The notes below the pieces were generated by a model that was given only the letters and a program-made list of their open reading frames with translations, had not been told where the DNA came from and did not search any database. 64,000 nucleotides of DNA from positions 1 to 64,000 of the forward strand of contig JAGGQZ010000014.1 in NCBI GenBank assembly GCA_018613055.1, read 5' to 3'. The position numbers and the translations under genes were made by a program. The stretch is from Chryseobacterium sp. ISL-80. GTDB taxonomy: Bacteria > Bacillota > Bacilli > Bacillales > Cytobacillaceae. This document shows, in pieces, positions 27,826-39,137 of this stretch. Every line of letters starts with the position of its first letter. Position 1 is the first letter of the stretch.

Positions 27826-28293
27826 CTAATCATCCTCCCGAAGCAAATCACTTAGTCCTTCCTCTGAGACGACCCGTATTCCATTCCTTCTAAGTAATGC
27901 TGCAGTGACACCATTTCCTGAGATTTTCTTCCCCCGAAACTCACCATCATAGATCATCGCACTTCCACACGAGGGACTATATTCTTTTAGCACTACAACT
28001 GAAGCCTGATATTCTTGTACTTTTTCAAGAGTAAGATACGCACCTTTTATGTAAAAATCCGTCACATCCCTGTCTGATCTTTCAAGGACCCTGGCATTGC
28101 CAGCGAGGACATCCTCTCCATCCCCACCTACTATTTCTGCAGGTTCCCGAGGCGTAGAAAAACCGCCAAGTAACTCGGGGCAGACAGTTATTGCTTTTTT
28201 CTCATCCACCATTTGCCTGATCTTACTGTCTAAAGAATGAGTAGCATTATACCGAACCTCTAATCCAGCTAAACATGAACTGACTAATATCAT
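27826..28293 (-). CDS. DUF523 family protein
   Basis: A 155-residue protein with the DUF523 pattern: ILVSSCLAGLEVRYNATHS at the start, CPELLGGFSTPREPAEI, then KEYSPSCGSAMIYDGEF. The three conserved Cys positions suggest metal or cluster binding, but the biochemical role is not established. The ATG at 28293 follows GAGGTGA by 5 bases; a GTG at 28302 is in frame. It is monocistronic by position. Confidence 0.8.
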   Translation of the reverse strand: MILVSSCLAGLEVRYNATHSLDSKIRQMVDEKKAITVCPELLGGFSTPREPAEIVGGDGEDVLAGNARVLERSDRDVTDFYIKGAYLTLEKVQEYQASVVVLKEYSPSCGSAMIYDGEFRGKKISGNGVTAALLRRNGIRVVSEEGLSDLLREDD

Positions 28294-28462
28294 GGGGATC
28301 ACCTCATACCTAATGGAGATTACAACAGCTTTTTATCGCTCTAGTTTTATTTATTCTCCAGAAGAAGAGAAATGCCTTGTACGAAATTGTTGAAACACGT
28401 TACGAGTCATTAAGCTTTTTTCTCCTTATGCCATTTATTACTCGGGCGCTCGGGAAAGCACT

Positions 28463-28505
28463 GCAAATAAAAGCAGCTTTCCTCATTATGTAAAAGGAAA
28501 GCTGT
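28463..28505 (-). terminator. Terminator of the ilv operon
   Basis: On the minus strand, CAGCTTTCC pairs with GGAAAGCTG around a 13-base loop and is followed by CTTTTATTT, about 20 bases after the ilvA stop. Confidence 0.8.
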
Positions 28506-28522
28506 TCGTTTAAAACTATTCA

Positions 28523-29500
28523 TTATCCAATTTTCTTCATTGTGTTTGTCATTTCCTTATAGGTTTGTATTTGATCCGGGTCTGCATTTCCGCCACTGAT
28601 GATGCAGCCTATTTTCTTTCCGTATACCTGAACTTTTTTGTATAAAATAGCTGCCAATGCTGCGGCGCCTGCCCCTTCGACCAGCATTTTCTCTCTTTCA
28701 AGCATGAACATGATGGCGTGGGCAATTTCTTCATCGGTTACGGTTACGATTTCATCTACATACTTTTCGATGATGGGATAGGTGATCACTCCTGGTTCCT
28801 TCACCATGATTCCATCAGCGATTGTGTGGATAGCGTGGTTTGACTTCCTTCTTTGTCCAGTGAATTTTTGATAGGTGGCAGATGCCCCAACTGCCTGCAC
28901 ACCAATGATTTTAACAGTTGGCTTGATGGCCTTGACGGCGAGTGCCACTCCCGAGATTAACCCGCCACCGCCAATCGGAACGAAAATGACGTCCAATTGG
29001 TCATTCTGCTGCAGCATTTCCATTCCGATCGTCCCTTGCCCCGCAATTACCTTTTCATCGTCAAACGCATGGACAAAGGTGCTGCCATTCTGGCTCATTT
29101 CTTCAACCGCATTTTGACAGGATTCATCGTACGTTTCGCCGACCAGGACAATTTCCGCTCCATATCCCTTTGTGGCAGAAGCCTTGGAAAAAGGAGTATG
29201 CTTCGGCATGTAAATTTTCGACTTGATGCCCCTTAACGAAGATGCCATGGCTACCCCCTGGGCATGATTGCCGGCAGAAGCAGCCAGAATGCCATTTTTC
29301 ACTTCCTGGTCGGTCAGGGATAAAACTTTGTTCATCGCTCCCCTTAGCTTAAACGAACCCGTTTTTTGCAGGTTTTCCAGTTTTAAATAAACATCAGCAT
29401 TACTTAAGTAATTTAAAGTCGCACTTTGCTTCAAAGGAGTCTGATGCACTTTATCCTTCAGCTTTTCCATCGCTTCCTCGATTTGGACGCTCTTTAACAA
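28523..29500 (-). CDS. ilvA: Threonine dehydratase without regulatory domain
   Basis: A 325-residue PLP enzyme that deaminates threonine to 2-oxobutyrate, the first step to isoleucine. The PLP lysine lies in GSFKLRGAMNKV, and the phosphate-binding glycine loop in PIGGGGLISGVA. The chain ends after the catalytic domain: the ACT-like isoleucine-sensing domain of B. subtilis IlvA is missing, as in the catabolic TdcB type. Its place as last gene of the ilv operon, 27 bases after ilvC, argues for a biosynthetic role. The start is probably a TTG at 29500; an ATG at 29470 is an alternative. Confidence 0.88.
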   Translation of the reverse strand: MLKSVQIEEAMEKLKDKVHQTPLKQSATLNYLSNADVYLKLENLQKTGSFKLRGAMNKVLSLTDQEVKNGILAASAGNHAQGVAMASSLRGIKSKIYMPKHTPFSKASATKGYGAEIVLVGETYDESCQNAVEEMSQNGSTFVHAFDDEKVIAGQGTIGMEMLQQNDQLDVIFVPIGGGGLISGVALAVKAIKPTVKIIGVQAVGASATYQKFTGQRRKSNHAIHTIADGIMVKEPGVITYPIIEKYVDEIVTVTDEEIAHAIMFMLEREKMLVEGAGAAALAAILYKKVQVYGKKIGCIISGGNADPDQIQTYKEMTNTMKKIG

Positions 29501-29527
29501 ATTCCCAATATGCTCACCTCAAAATGA

Positions 29528-30863
<1,336 letters not shown>

Positions 30864-30867
<4 letters not shown>

Positions 30868-32582
30868 GGTTTCACCCCAATCATTTCATGCAGCCCTTTC
30901 CCCGGCGCCACCATTGGATAGACCTTTTCATCAGGATTCACTCGGCAATCAACCAGGACAGGCTCGCGGTCTGTTAAAACTTCACTGAAAACTCTTTCTG
31001 CTTCTTCTGTACTGCTCACCCTAAAAGCCTTTATTCCATAAGACTCCGCAAGCTTCAGGAAGTCCGGCTGCAGCGAAAAGATCGAATGAGAGTATCGTTT
31101 TTCATAAAAGGTTTCCTGCCACTGGCGGACCATTCCGAGGGATCCATTATTGATGATCAACACTTTTACCGGCAGATTCCATTCTTTTAATAAAATCAGT
31201 TCCTGGAGCGTCATCTGAAAGCCGCCGTCCCCGACGAGCGAAATGACCGTCGCTTCTGGTTCTGCCAGCTGCGCACCAATCGCCGCCGGGAACCCAAAGC
31301 CCATTGTTCCCAGTCCGCCCGATGTGACCCAGGAGTTTGGCTGCGAAAAGGAGTAGAACTGGGCAGCCCACATCTGGTGCTGGCCGACATCCGTCGTGAC
31401 ATTCGCTTCTCCATTCGTGTGCTTGTGCACTAACTCTATTACATGCTGCGGAGCAAGGAATTCTTCACGATCAGAGAACCAGTATGGGTACTCTTGTTTA
31501 TTTTTCGCTAATCGATCGAGCCAAAGCAGTGAATCTGCTCCCTGAACGGGATGATTTACCAGCATCTGCAAGACGGCTTTTGCATCGCCCACAATGGGAA
31601 AATGCGTCTCGACATTTTTGCCAATTTCCGCCGGATCAATGTCTGCATGGGCAACCCTGGCATTTGGCGCAAAAGCAGCCAGATTGCCTGTCAGCCGATC
31701 ATCAAACCGGGCACCAATATTGATTAAAAGATCGCACTCATAAAGGGCCATGTTCGCGGTATAGCAGCCATGCATCCCCGCCATTCCCAAAAACAGCGGA
31801 TGCTGTGCCGGAAATCCACCGAGGCCCAACAAAGTATGGACGACCGGCAGTCGATACATTTCAGCAAAAGCTAGCAATTCTTCCGAAGCTTTGGCATGCA
31901 AAACTCCTGCACCGGCCAGGATGACTGGCTTCCGGGAGTGTTGAATTGCCTCAAGCAGGCGATCAACCTGCAATGGATCAGGGCTGACTCTTGGCCGATA
32001 TCCCGGCAGGTGGAGCTCAGCCTCTGGCAAATGAGAAGTCTGAAGTGCTGTAAGGTCCTTCGGTATATCGACTAACACAGGCCCCGGCCGTCCTGTTGTC
32101 GCCAGATGGAAGGCTTCCTTCACAATTCTGGGTAGCTCCTCTATCCTTCTCACCTGGTAATTCTGCTTTGTGATTGGCGCAGTCATCCCGACTACATCTG
32201 CTTCTTGAAAAGCATCTGTTCCGATAACCTGTGAAGCAACCTGTCCTGTAAAAATGACAAGCGGCAGCGAGTCCATCATCGCATCGGCGATTCCTGTCAC
32301 GACATTGGTTGCGCCGGGTCCCGAGGTTGCGATCACGACTCCAGCCTTTCCCGAAACACGTGCATAGCCTTCCGCCGCATGAATCGCTCCTTGTTCATGC
32401 CGCGCAAGAACATGCTTGATCGGGGACCGGTGCAGGGCATCGTAAATACCCAAAACAGCTCCGCCAGGATAGCCGAACAATAGCTCTACACCCTCACTTT
32501 TCAGTGTCTGGATGAAGAGATCCGCCCCATTCATGTTTATTTTTTCAGCTTCAACAGTTGCCATTGGCTCTTTTGCTGCCAT
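30864..32582 (-). CDS. ilvB: Acetolactate synthase large subunit
   Basis: A 572-residue TPP-dependent enzyme. The catalytic Glu lies in [15 protein letters not shown], and the cofactor-binding [12 protein letters not shown]...NN motif lies near residue 440. FAD-region and central domains are complete. It makes acetolactate or acetohydroxybutyrate for valine, leucine and isoleucine. The ATG at 32582 (MAAKEP) is 8 bases after AGGAGG, which decides it over in-frame starts at 32588 and 32606. A T-box leader directly precedes it, separating it from ilvD. Confidence 0.94.
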
Positions 32583-32629
32583 CTCCATTTCCTCCTTTTC
32601 TTCCAATTGACCATTCAGGGCAAAGTAAA

Positions 32630-32944
32630 AAGCCTTTCACCCCACACAACATCAATCATTGTGCAGGGGTGAAAGGCTCATAGCATTCCACGGTACCACC
32701 CTCATTCGCTGCATCTCTTGCAAAACACAGCCTTAAAAGGCAGCTCAGGTCTCTTTTAAAAAAAGGGCTCTGAACTGTCTCGTTTTTGCTAACGAGTATA
32801 CCCGTGTATACCCGGCTGCCCCTACTGTGATTTCAGGACAGCACTCAGAGGGGATGAAGGAATTGGCGTATTGCTGGCTTCCAGCGCGACCAGCTCTCTG
32901 TGAATACGGAATCCAATCCCTAAACCTCGTCATCGAGTTATCTA
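32630..32944 (-). promoter_or_regulatory. T-box riboswitch between ilvD and ilvB (Ile-specific candidate)
   Basis: On the minus strand the leader starts right after the ilvD stop. Stem I has AGAGAG-CTGG, the candidate specifier ATC (isoleucine) is at 32855-32853, and the conserved T-box AGGGTGGTACCG is near 32690-32703. A terminator follows, with GCCTTTCACCCC pairing with GGGGTGAAAGGC and a TTTTT tail (about 32632-32678). Uncharged tRNA should allow transcription into ilvBNC-ilvA. Confidence 0.9.
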
Positions 32945-34612
32945 TTAAATTTTCAGGATGCCACCCGTGCTCGCCGAGGTGACCAACTTTGAATATCGAG
33001 CCAGATAGCCTTTCTTGATTTTCGGCTCCGGCTGTTTCCATTGGGCTTTCCGATCATGTAATTCTGCTTCAGGAACCTCTAGGGAAATGGTTCTTTTCTC
33101 TAAATCGATGAAAATCGTATCCCCATTTTCCACAAACGCAATCGGCCCTCCCTCAGCCGCTTCAGGTGAGATATGGCCAATGGAAATCCCCCTTGAGGCG
33201 CCGGAAAATCGGCCATCCGTAATCAATGCAACCTTCTTCTCAAGGCCTCTGCCGGCAATCGCGGCTGTTGGCGCAAGCATTTCCGGCATTCCCGGACCGC
33301 CTTTTGGCCCTTCATAGCGGATGACAACCACATGTCCCTCACGTACATCGCCACTTTCGATTCCAGCCAACGCCTCATCCTGAGATTCATAGACGATCGC
33401 TTCACCTTTAAAAGTCTTGATTGAAGGGTCCACCGCTCCTACCTTGATGACGCCTCCATCTGGTGCGATATTTCCAAACAGAACAGATAAACCGCCGACA
33501 GGACTATAAGCCGTTTCCTTGCTGCGGATGACGTCACCATTTAAAACCTCGGCATCCTTTACATTTTCATAAAGCGATTTACCCGTAATGGTGATCCGGT
33601 CCGGGTGTACAGCTCCTTCCATTTCACAAAGCTGTTTGATAATCGCGCTGACACCGCCGGCATTATGGACATCCTGCATCGAATAATGGGAAGCCGGACT
33701 GATTTTAGACAAATAAGGAATCCGTTTCGCTACTTCATTAATCCGGCTCAGGTCATAGTCAATTTCCGCTTCGTTCGCGATCGCAAGTGTGTGAAGAACC
33801 GTATTCGTCGATCCGCCCATCGCCATATCGAGTGCAAAGGCATCGTCAATCGTTTCCCTGGTGATGATGTCTCTTGGCTTGATATCCTTTTTAATCATCT
33901 CTACCAAATGACGGGCTGCGTCATAGATTAATTTGTGGCGCTCTTCCGATGTCGCAACAAGCGTTCCGTTACCAGGAAGCGCGACACCGAGCATTTCCAT
34001 AAGTGAATTCATAGAGTTGGCAGTAAACATCCCCGAGCAAGAACCACAGGTTGGACACGCATTTTTTTCAATATCCAGCAATTCTTCTTCAGACATTCTT
34101 CCAGATTGATAGGCACCAACGCCTTCAAAAACAGAAACCAGCGATAAAGGCTGTCCTGTGCTTGAAACACCTGCCTCCATCGGGCCGCCTGAAACAAATA
34201 CGGAAGGAACATTCGTCCGCACTGCCGCCATCAGCATCCCTGGAGTGATTTTGTCGCAGTTCGGGATGTAGAAAACGCCATCGAACCAGTGCGCATTAAT
34301 GACGGTTTCAGCCGAATCTGCGATCAGCTCCCTGCTTGGCAAGGAATACCTCATCCCGATATGCCCCATCGCGATTCCATCATCAACGCCAATCGTATTG
34401 AACTCGAAAGGAATCCCGCCCGCCTCTCTGATGGCATCCTTGACGACATCGGCAAACTGCCTCAAGTGGACATGTCCCGGAATAATATCGATATACGAAT
34501 TGCAGACGCCAATGAACGGCTTTTCAAGATCCTCTAATTTCACGCCGGTTGCATAAAGCAAGCTTCTGTGCGGAGCCCGGTCGACTCCCTTTTTAATCAT
34601 GTCACTGCGCAT
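32945..34612 (-). CDS. ilvD: Dihydroxy-acid dehydratase
   Basis: A 555-residue iron-sulfur dehydratase that makes the branched 2-oxo acids. Cluster ligands are visible in [11 protein letters not shown] and in [18 protein letters not shown]. The active-site region [19 protein letters not shown] is near the C-terminus. The ATG follows AGGGGG by 8 bases. It lies 24 bases after ilvE and is followed at once by the second T-box leader. Confidence 0.95.
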   Translation of the reverse strand: MRSDMIKKGVDRAPHRSLLYATGVKLEDLEKPFIGVCNSYIDIIPGHVHLRQFADVVKDAIREAGGIPFEFNTIGVDDGIAMGHIGMRYSLPSRELIADSAETVINAHWFDGVFYIPNCDKITPGMLMAAVRTNVPSVFVSGGPMEAGVSSTGQPLSLVSVFEGVGAYQSGRMSEEELLDIEKNACPTCGSCSGMFTANSMNSLMEMLGVALPGNGTLVATSEERHKLIYDAARHLVEMIKKDIKPRDIITRETIDDAFALDMAMGGSTNTVLHTLAIANEAEIDYDLSRINEVAKRIPYLSKISPASHYSMQDVHNAGGVSAIIKQLCEMEGAVHPDRITITGKSLYENVKDAEVLNGDVIRSKETAYSPVGGLSVLFGNIAPDGGVIKVGAVDPSIKTFKGEAIVYESQDEALAGIESGDVREGHVVVIRYEGPKGGPGMPEMLAPTAAIAGRGLEKKVALITDGRFSGASRGISIGHISPEAAEGGPIAFVENGDTIFIDLEKRTISLEVPEAELHDRKAQWKQPEPKIKKGYLARYSKLVTSASTGGILKI

Positions 34613-34636
34613 ACCTAATTCCCCCTTGATTCATCT

Positions 34637-35533
34637 CTATACACTTTGCTGTTCATAGACTTTGACTCCGTCTTCAACGACGGTTTTTCTGAACTCTTTT
34701 AAAAGTTGATTAGTGACGGTACCTGGCCTTCCATCACCGACCGTCCGGCCATCCACCTTCACAACCGCAATCACCTCTGCTGCCGTTCCGGTTAAAAAGA
34801 CTTCATCGGCCACATAGACATCATGCCTTGTGAAGACTTCCTCCCTCATCGAGAATCCAAGATCGTGGGCGATTTCCATGATGGCATTTCTGGTGATTCC
34901 CTCAAGCGCTCCCACATACCCAGGCGGCGTCAGGATCTCGCCATTTTTTACAATAAAAACATTGTCCGCAGAACCTTCAGCTACATAGCCCTGGTCATTC
35001 AGCATCAGCGCTTCATTCACCCCGGATAAACCCGCCTCAATCCTGACAAGGATATTATTCAAATAGTTCAGTGATTTCACTTTCGGCGAAAGCACATCCG
35101 AGCGATTCCGTCTCGTGGCCACCGTGACAATCTCAATCCCCGACTCATATAACTCTTTCGGGAATAACGCGAGCTCCTCCGCAATGACGATGACCTGCGG
35201 CCGTGAACAGGAGGCTGGGTCCAATCCGAGATTGCCCACCCCTCTCGAGACAACCACGCGAATATAGCCATTCAACAGGTCATTCACCCTCAAAGTCTCA
35301 ACCACAAGATCGCTTAACTCCTGTTTGCTGTAAGGAATGGACAACATAATCGACTTCGCCGAGTCATATAGCCGATCCACATGCTCCTGAAGCCTGAAGA
35401 CATTGCCTTCGTACACCCGAATCCCCTCGAAGACACCATCTCCGTATAGAAAACCATGATCATACACCGATACAACAGCGTCTTTCTTACTGACAAACTG
35501 GCCATTCAAAAAGATCATTTGCTCCTTCATCAT
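34637..35533 (-). CDS. ilvE: Branched-chain amino acid aminotransferase (class IV)
   Basis: A 298-residue fold-type IV PLP aminotransferase that transfers the amino group to the branched 2-oxo acids, the last step for Val, Leu and Ile. The PLP lysine is in SPKVKSLNYLNNILVR. The motifs VYDHGFLYGDGVFEGIR and EGSADNVFIV are intact. It is the first gene of the operon, translated just after the first T-box leader from GAGGAATGG; a second ATG immediately follows the first. Confidence 0.92.
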   Translation of the reverse strand: MMKEQMIFLNGQFVSKKDAVVSVYDHGFLYGDGVFEGIRVYEGNVFRLQEHVDRLYDSAKSIMLSIPYSKQELSDLVVETLRVNDLLNGYIRVVVSRGVGNLGLDPASCSRPQVIVIAEELALFPKELYESGIEIVTVATRRNRSDVLSPKVKSLNYLNNILVRIEAGLSGVNEALMLNDQGYVAEGSADNVFIVKNGEILTPPGYVGALEGITRNAIMEIAHDLGFSMREEVFTRHDVYVADEVFLTGTAAEVIAVVKVDGRTVGDGRPGTVTNQLLKEFRKTVVEDGVKVYEQQSV

Positions 35534-35562
35534 CCATTCCTCATTTCCATATGTTTTTTGGA

Positions 35563-35832
35563 AAATAAAAAAACTCGCCCCTAAAATAGGGACGAGTTAG
35601 CTCGCGATACCACCCTAGTTCCGTTCATGGATCATAAAATCCACATTACGGCACTCAATCAACGTACAATCATACGCGTTCCTTTTAACGGCGGACCACC
35701 CGGCAATACTTACTGAAAAGTTCAGCATTGCATCTCGGAGATGATTTTCGGATCAGTTCTGAACATCGGCTTGCACCATTTACCGACTCTCTGTAGAACA
35801 GGGCACTCATCTTACTCTTCTCGTCATTGATT
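35563..35832 (-). promoter_or_regulatory. T-box riboswitch ahead of ilvE (Ile-specific candidate)
   Basis: On the minus strand: AGAGAG-TCGGTAAATGGTGC of stem I, a candidate ATC specifier at 35745-35743 (same place relative to the following TC.GAG as in the second leader), the T-box AGGGTGGTATCGCG near 35603-35616, and a terminator CTCGTCCC/GGGGCGAG with seven T residues (35567-35597). Confidence 0.9.
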
Positions 35833-35834
35833 TT

Positions 35835-35849
35835 TATTTTCCGAAATTT
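35835..35849 (-). promoter_or_regulatory. CodY-box candidate
   Basis: AAATTTCGGAAAATA matches the CodY consensus AATTTTCWGAAAATT with three differences. It lies just downstream of the predicted ilvE start site, between promoter and T-box, where CodY would block the operon when branched-chain amino acids and GTP are high. Confidence 0.45.
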
Positions 35850-35859
35850 ATTAATTATT

Positions 35860-35888
35860 AAATTATCATGGTAATTTACACTTGTCAA
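35860..35888 (-). promoter_or_regulatory. SigA promoter of the ilv operon
   Basis: On the minus strand, a perfect TTGACA (35888-35883) and TAATTT (35865-35860) are separated by 17 bases. Transcription should begin near 35853 and run into the T-box leader. The gap between here and the chemoreceptor gene (35889-36267) is AT-rich and shows no gene. Confidence 0.75.
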
Positions 35889-36267
35889 ACAATTTATTAA
35901 ATTTATTTTATTGTAAATCATAAAGATTTTTCCTGAATTATTGTGACTTTTTTTATTATCTTGATCGTTTATAGTCTTGTTATAATTATATCGATATATT
36001 TTCCAGCCATTCTTCAGTCTATTAAAATCGCTATGAATTTTCCTGATGCTCGTTCTCCTCATGAAACATTTGTTGTTTTACTTATCCCTTAAAACTTGAA
36101 AATCAGCGGAAAATATTAGGATACTAGATTGCCAATCCCGTTAACCATTTGGATTCTTTTCCTATACCGTCCTAGGAAATGATGATTATTGTATTTTCAA
36201 AATCGGCTTACCCTTAATTATTCCATCCCTTCCATAAATTACAGCACTTCCTTCTCATTCCTTTCTA

Positions 36268-36295
36268 TAAATCAACATGACAATTTTACCGATAT
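36268..36295 (+). promoter_or_regulatory. SigD (motility) promoter candidate
   Basis: TAAA (36268-36271), 16 bases, then ACCGATAT (36288-36295), which differs from the SigD -10 GCCGATAT by one base. It lies 32 bases before the chemoreceptor start, fitting flagellar/chemotaxis control. Confidence 0.7.
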
Positions 36296-36326
36296 AGAAG
36301 GTGAATAACTACATATGGGGGATTTT

Positions 36327-38060
36327 ATGAAAAAGCTAAGCTGGAAAATTGCCCTTGTTACTGCCATGGGAATGATAGTGGTTTTGGCAGGGATGATTGG
36401 CATCATATTTAAAAACAACAATGAAACGGTTGAACGCTCTATTTCTGGTTACAGCGTGAGCATTGCGGAAAGCCTGGCTGCAAAGGTTGACACTAACTTA
36501 TATGAGCAGTTTTTGAATAATCCGTCTGAAACCGATACGTATTGGACACTTAGAAAAAGACTAAATGAAGCTCGTGAATTGACAGGCGCATTTTACGTTT
36601 ATACTGTTGGCGTTGAAGATAAGCAACCTGTAATCCTAATTGATGGCCAGCCTGCAGGTTCCGAAGTCGCTAGTCCAATTGGGGAGGAAACCTCAACTAC
36701 CTCCTATGCGGACATTAAGCCGGTATTGAAAGGCAAAAGTACGAGTAAAGAGATAGTGAAAGACAAGAAATATGGCGATTATTTAAGCGCTTTTGCGCCA
36801 ATTAAAAATTCCGCCGGAGAAGTGATTGGGATAATCGGTATAGACGTGGATGCCCGGAAGGTGGGCATAATTACACACGAAGTGAATCTTAGTGTACTTC
36901 CAGTTATCATCGGCTTTATGGTGCTGTTAGTTGTTGCAATAATTGCTATTCTGACAATTTTCTTGAACAAACGCTTACGGCCGATTGGGGTTCTTATGGA
37001 GGCCTCCAATCAAATGGCTGAAGGAAACTTTGTAAATGCACAAAACGCTTTACATGGGATAAAGGTAAAGGGTAAAGATGAAATTCCGCAGCTTCTGGCC
37101 TCCTTTGAAAAAATGGCTTTGAATACTTCGGAAATGATCCTCGATATCAAACATTCTGCCAATCAGTTATTGTCTGCAGCCAACAAGCTTGGCCATGAAA
37201 TGGGTGGAATCCACGAGTCATCAGGTACCATTGTACATAGTATCCAGCACGTTGCCTCAGCTACCGACATACAGTTGGAATCGAGCATGGAAACTACTAA
37301 GGCAATAGATGAGATAGCAATCGGGGTCCACCGTATTGCAGAAGCTGCTTCAGAAGTTAGTGAATCTTCCGTTTCGGTAACTGAGCAGGCAAAGGAAGGC
37401 TATTCCGAACTAGAGTCCGTCATTGGCAGAATTGAAATGGTTAAAGAATCTGTGGAAATGTCCTCTGAGACCGTCTTGACCCTAGGTAAAAAGGCAGATG
37501 AAATTAAAACCATCGTCGCCCTGATTACTGGAATTTCCGAACAGACGAACCTGCTTGCGTTAAATGCAGCAATTGAAGCAGCAAGAGCGGGAGAACATGG
37601 AAAGGGATTCGCGGTTGTTTCGCAAGAAGTACGGAAACTGGCAGAGGAATCAAAGAACTCAGCAGCCAGAATTGAGGAATTGCTGAATACATTTAGAATA
37701 ACAATTGAAACCGCTGTTGAGTCGATGAACAAGAGTGTAAACGAAGTCAAGCTGGGTACGAGTTCTATCCAAAATACCGGCCACAAATTCATTGGCATGC
37801 TTCAATCCATCGAAGCAGTAAGCGCAGAAATTGAAGAAGTTTCTGCGGTGACTGAACAAATATCAGCCGGGGCTGAAGAAATTTCTTCCACAGTTAATGA
37901 ATTTACTAGACTGCTCAAAGAAACGGCATCTGCCTCAAAAGAAGCGTCTGCCTCGACAGATGTTCAGGCAGACTCTATCGGGGAAATTGCGGAACTTACG
38001 ACATCACTGAGGGATTTGTCACAAAAACTGGAGAACAGCGTTAAAAAGTTTATAACTTAA
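36327..38060 (+). CDS. Methyl-accepting chemotaxis protein
   Basis: A 577-residue receptor. A first membrane helix (about 7-30) is followed by an extracellular dCache/PAS-like sensor (about 35-185) with [14 protein letters not shown] and [22 protein letters not shown] second membrane helix (about 190-215) leads to HAMP (about 218-275) and a long coiled coil with the hairpin tip [21 protein letters not shown] (tip core [18 protein letters not shown]). The ATG at 36327 (MKKLSWK) is 5 bases after GGGGG. The ligand is unknown. A SigD-like promoter precedes it and a terminator follows. Confidence 0.92.
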   Translation: MKKLSWKIALVTAMGMIVVLAGMIGIIFKNNNETVERSISGYSVSIAESLAAKVDTNLYEQFLNNPSETDTYWTLRKRLNEARELTGAFYVYTVGVEDKQPVILIDGQPAGSEVASPIGEETSTTSYADIKPVLKGKSTSKEIVKDKKYGDYLSAFAPIKNSAGEVIGIIGIDVDARKVGIITHEVNLSVLPVIIGFMVLLVVAIIAILTIFLNKRLRPIGVLMEASNQMAEGNFVNAQNALHGIKVKGKDEIPQLLASFEKMALNTSEMILDIKHSANQLLSAANKLGHEMGGIHESSGTIVHSIQHVASATDIQLESSMETTKAIDEIAIGVHRIAEAASEVSESSVSVTEQAKEGYSELESVIGRIEMVKESVEMSSETVLTLGKKADEIKTIVALITGISEQTNLLALNAAIEAARAGEHGKGFAVVSQEVRKLAEESKNSAARIEELLNTFRITIETAVESMNKSVNEVKLGTSSIQNTGHKFIGMLQSIEAVSAEIEEVSAVTEQISAGAEEISSTVNEFTRLLKETASASKEASASTDVQADSIGEIAELTTSLRDLSQKLENSVKKFIT

Positions 38061-38067
38061 CACCTAA

Positions 38068-38097
38068 CCCCGCCATATTTTCAGGCGGGGTTCTTTG
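38068..38097 (+). terminator. Terminator of the chemoreceptor gene
   Basis: CCCCGCC pairs with GGCGGGG around nine bases and is followed by TTCTTTG, a few bases after the stop. Confidence 0.8.
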
Positions 38098-38121
38098 ATA
38101 AATCGACTGTAAATATTATTT

Positions 38122-38391
38122 CTATATTTCTTTCGAAAAAGGTTTTCCATAAATTTCTTCGTTCATATAATTATTTATTGAATTGAATGAGATTTCATCC
38201 ATGCCTTCATAGTCCGTTATAACATGGTCACCTTTTTTTAATAGCACAGTCTCCGTGATTCCTCCTGTCCAAATGACAAATCCCTTTTTCAGTTGCTCCT
38301 TTTTTTCTTCATATAACATATTGGCTAATAACGCTACAAAATTAGCCGGATTTCCCAATACCGCTGAACTTACTCCGCTTGCTCTTATCTC
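38122..38391 (-). pseudogene. C-terminal remnant of a 2-keto-4-pentenoate hydratase-like gene
   Basis: About 90 codons read EIRASGVSSAVLGNPANF..., LLANMLYEEKKEQLKKG, WTGGITETVLLKKGDHV. This resembles the C-terminal third of the 2-oxopent-4-enoate hydratase / fumarylacetoacetase superfamily (GNPxNxVAWLAN ... GxxxxTGxxTxxxxxxxGD). Sequence resemblance ends where a GACGGTT-type repeat begins (about 38393). No start codon with a ribosome site is present in frame, and the upstream two thirds are missing, so the gene is dead. Confidence 0.7.
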
Positions 38392-38392
38392 T

Positions 38393-38472
38393 CGACAGCG
38401 GAACGGTTCTACCGTCTCTGATATTTACATATATTCTCTCTTTGTGATACACGAGAACCGTCCCCTTGTCTT
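38393..38472. repeat. Full GACGGTT palindromic intergenic element
   Basis: GACAGCGGAACGGTTCTACC on the left pairs with GAGAACCGTCCCCTTGTC on the right across an AT-rich centre (TGATATTTACATATATTC and so on). A closely similar element is at 45091-45175. A further partial core (AGGGACAAAGGGTCGATTCT) follows at 38493-38512. Confidence 0.7.
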
Positions 38473-38585
38473 TAAAGTGTTTTTTTACACCAAGGGACAA
38501 AGGGTCGATTCTGCCGTTCCCCGAATCCCCTAATTTTGAAAGGAACTCTCACGAAAAATAAAAGCTGCCCGTTTTGCTTAATACA

Positions 38586-38981
38586 TCACTCTGCACTTTC
38601 TAACTGTTTGTAAAATTGGTCTACAATCGGAACAATATCTGGGTTTGTATCATAATAGGTATTGCCAATTTTATTAACAGTGAAGTTAAAAGCTTTCTCA
38701 CCATCAAAAAGGGTAATGCCATACCTCCAACCATTTTGTTTTTCTTGATTTTTTTGAGGAGAAAACTTTATATCTTTAATCAGTCCAAGAAATTCATCCA
38801 TTTTTTCTTGCTCGGTTATCGTCTTTGTTGCACCAGTCGAGCCATCTTGAATGATGATTTTGTCCACATTCTCAATTTCACCATCTTTGTAAAACCCTTC
38901 TAATGATTGCGTTTTTCCATTGTTACAAGCGGAGACAAAAAACAGACTTACTAACAAAGTTAGGAACAAGGCTTTTTTCAT
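38586..38981 (-). CDS. Small lipoprotein of unknown function
   Basis: A 131-residue exported lipoprotein. The signal MKKALFLTLLVSLFFVSAC ends in a good lipobox (VSAC, Cys about residue 19), so the mature protein is anchored to the outside of the membrane. The rest reads like a small domain that responds to ligand or acts as an inhibitor (VDKIIIQDGSTGATKTI, WRYGITLFDGEKAFNFTV), seen in several Bacillus lipoproteins without known role. The ATG at 38981 is 8 bases after GGGGG, which decides it over the ATG at 39008. Confidence 0.75.
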   Translation of the reverse strand: MKKALFLTLLVSLFFVSACNNGKTQSLEGFYKDGEIENVDKIIIQDGSTGATKTITEQEKMDEFLGLIKDIKFSPQKNQEKQNGWRYGITLFDGEKAFNFTVNKIGNTYYDTNPDIVPIVDQFYKQLESAE

Positions 38982-39017
38982 TAAACACATCCCCCTAAAT
39001 TCATACATTACTTATTA

Positions 39018-39133
39018 GACGAAAGAGACAGACGAACGGTTCACGAATTTACATATATAAAATTAGCTTCGCACTTGCTCCTCTCCCTTTTCTCCACGAA
39101 AAAAAGCACAGGGTATGTCCCTATGCTCCGCCT
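39018..39133. repeat. Composite intergenic repeat (type B)
   Basis: GACGAACGGTTCACGAATTT, then a run containing AAATTAGCTTCGCAC and GCTCCTCTCCC, ending with the hairpin AAGCACAGGG-TATGT-CCCTATGCT. A second copy lies at 53865-53960. The final hairpin can act as the terminator of the alpha-glucosidase gene. Confidence 0.7.
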
Positions 39134-39137
39134 TCGT

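Noticed and set aside
35685-36062. Minus-strand 125-codon frame ahead of ilvE
   Set aside because: It overlaps the ilv promoter and T-box leader, which explain the sequence; its translation is low-complexity.
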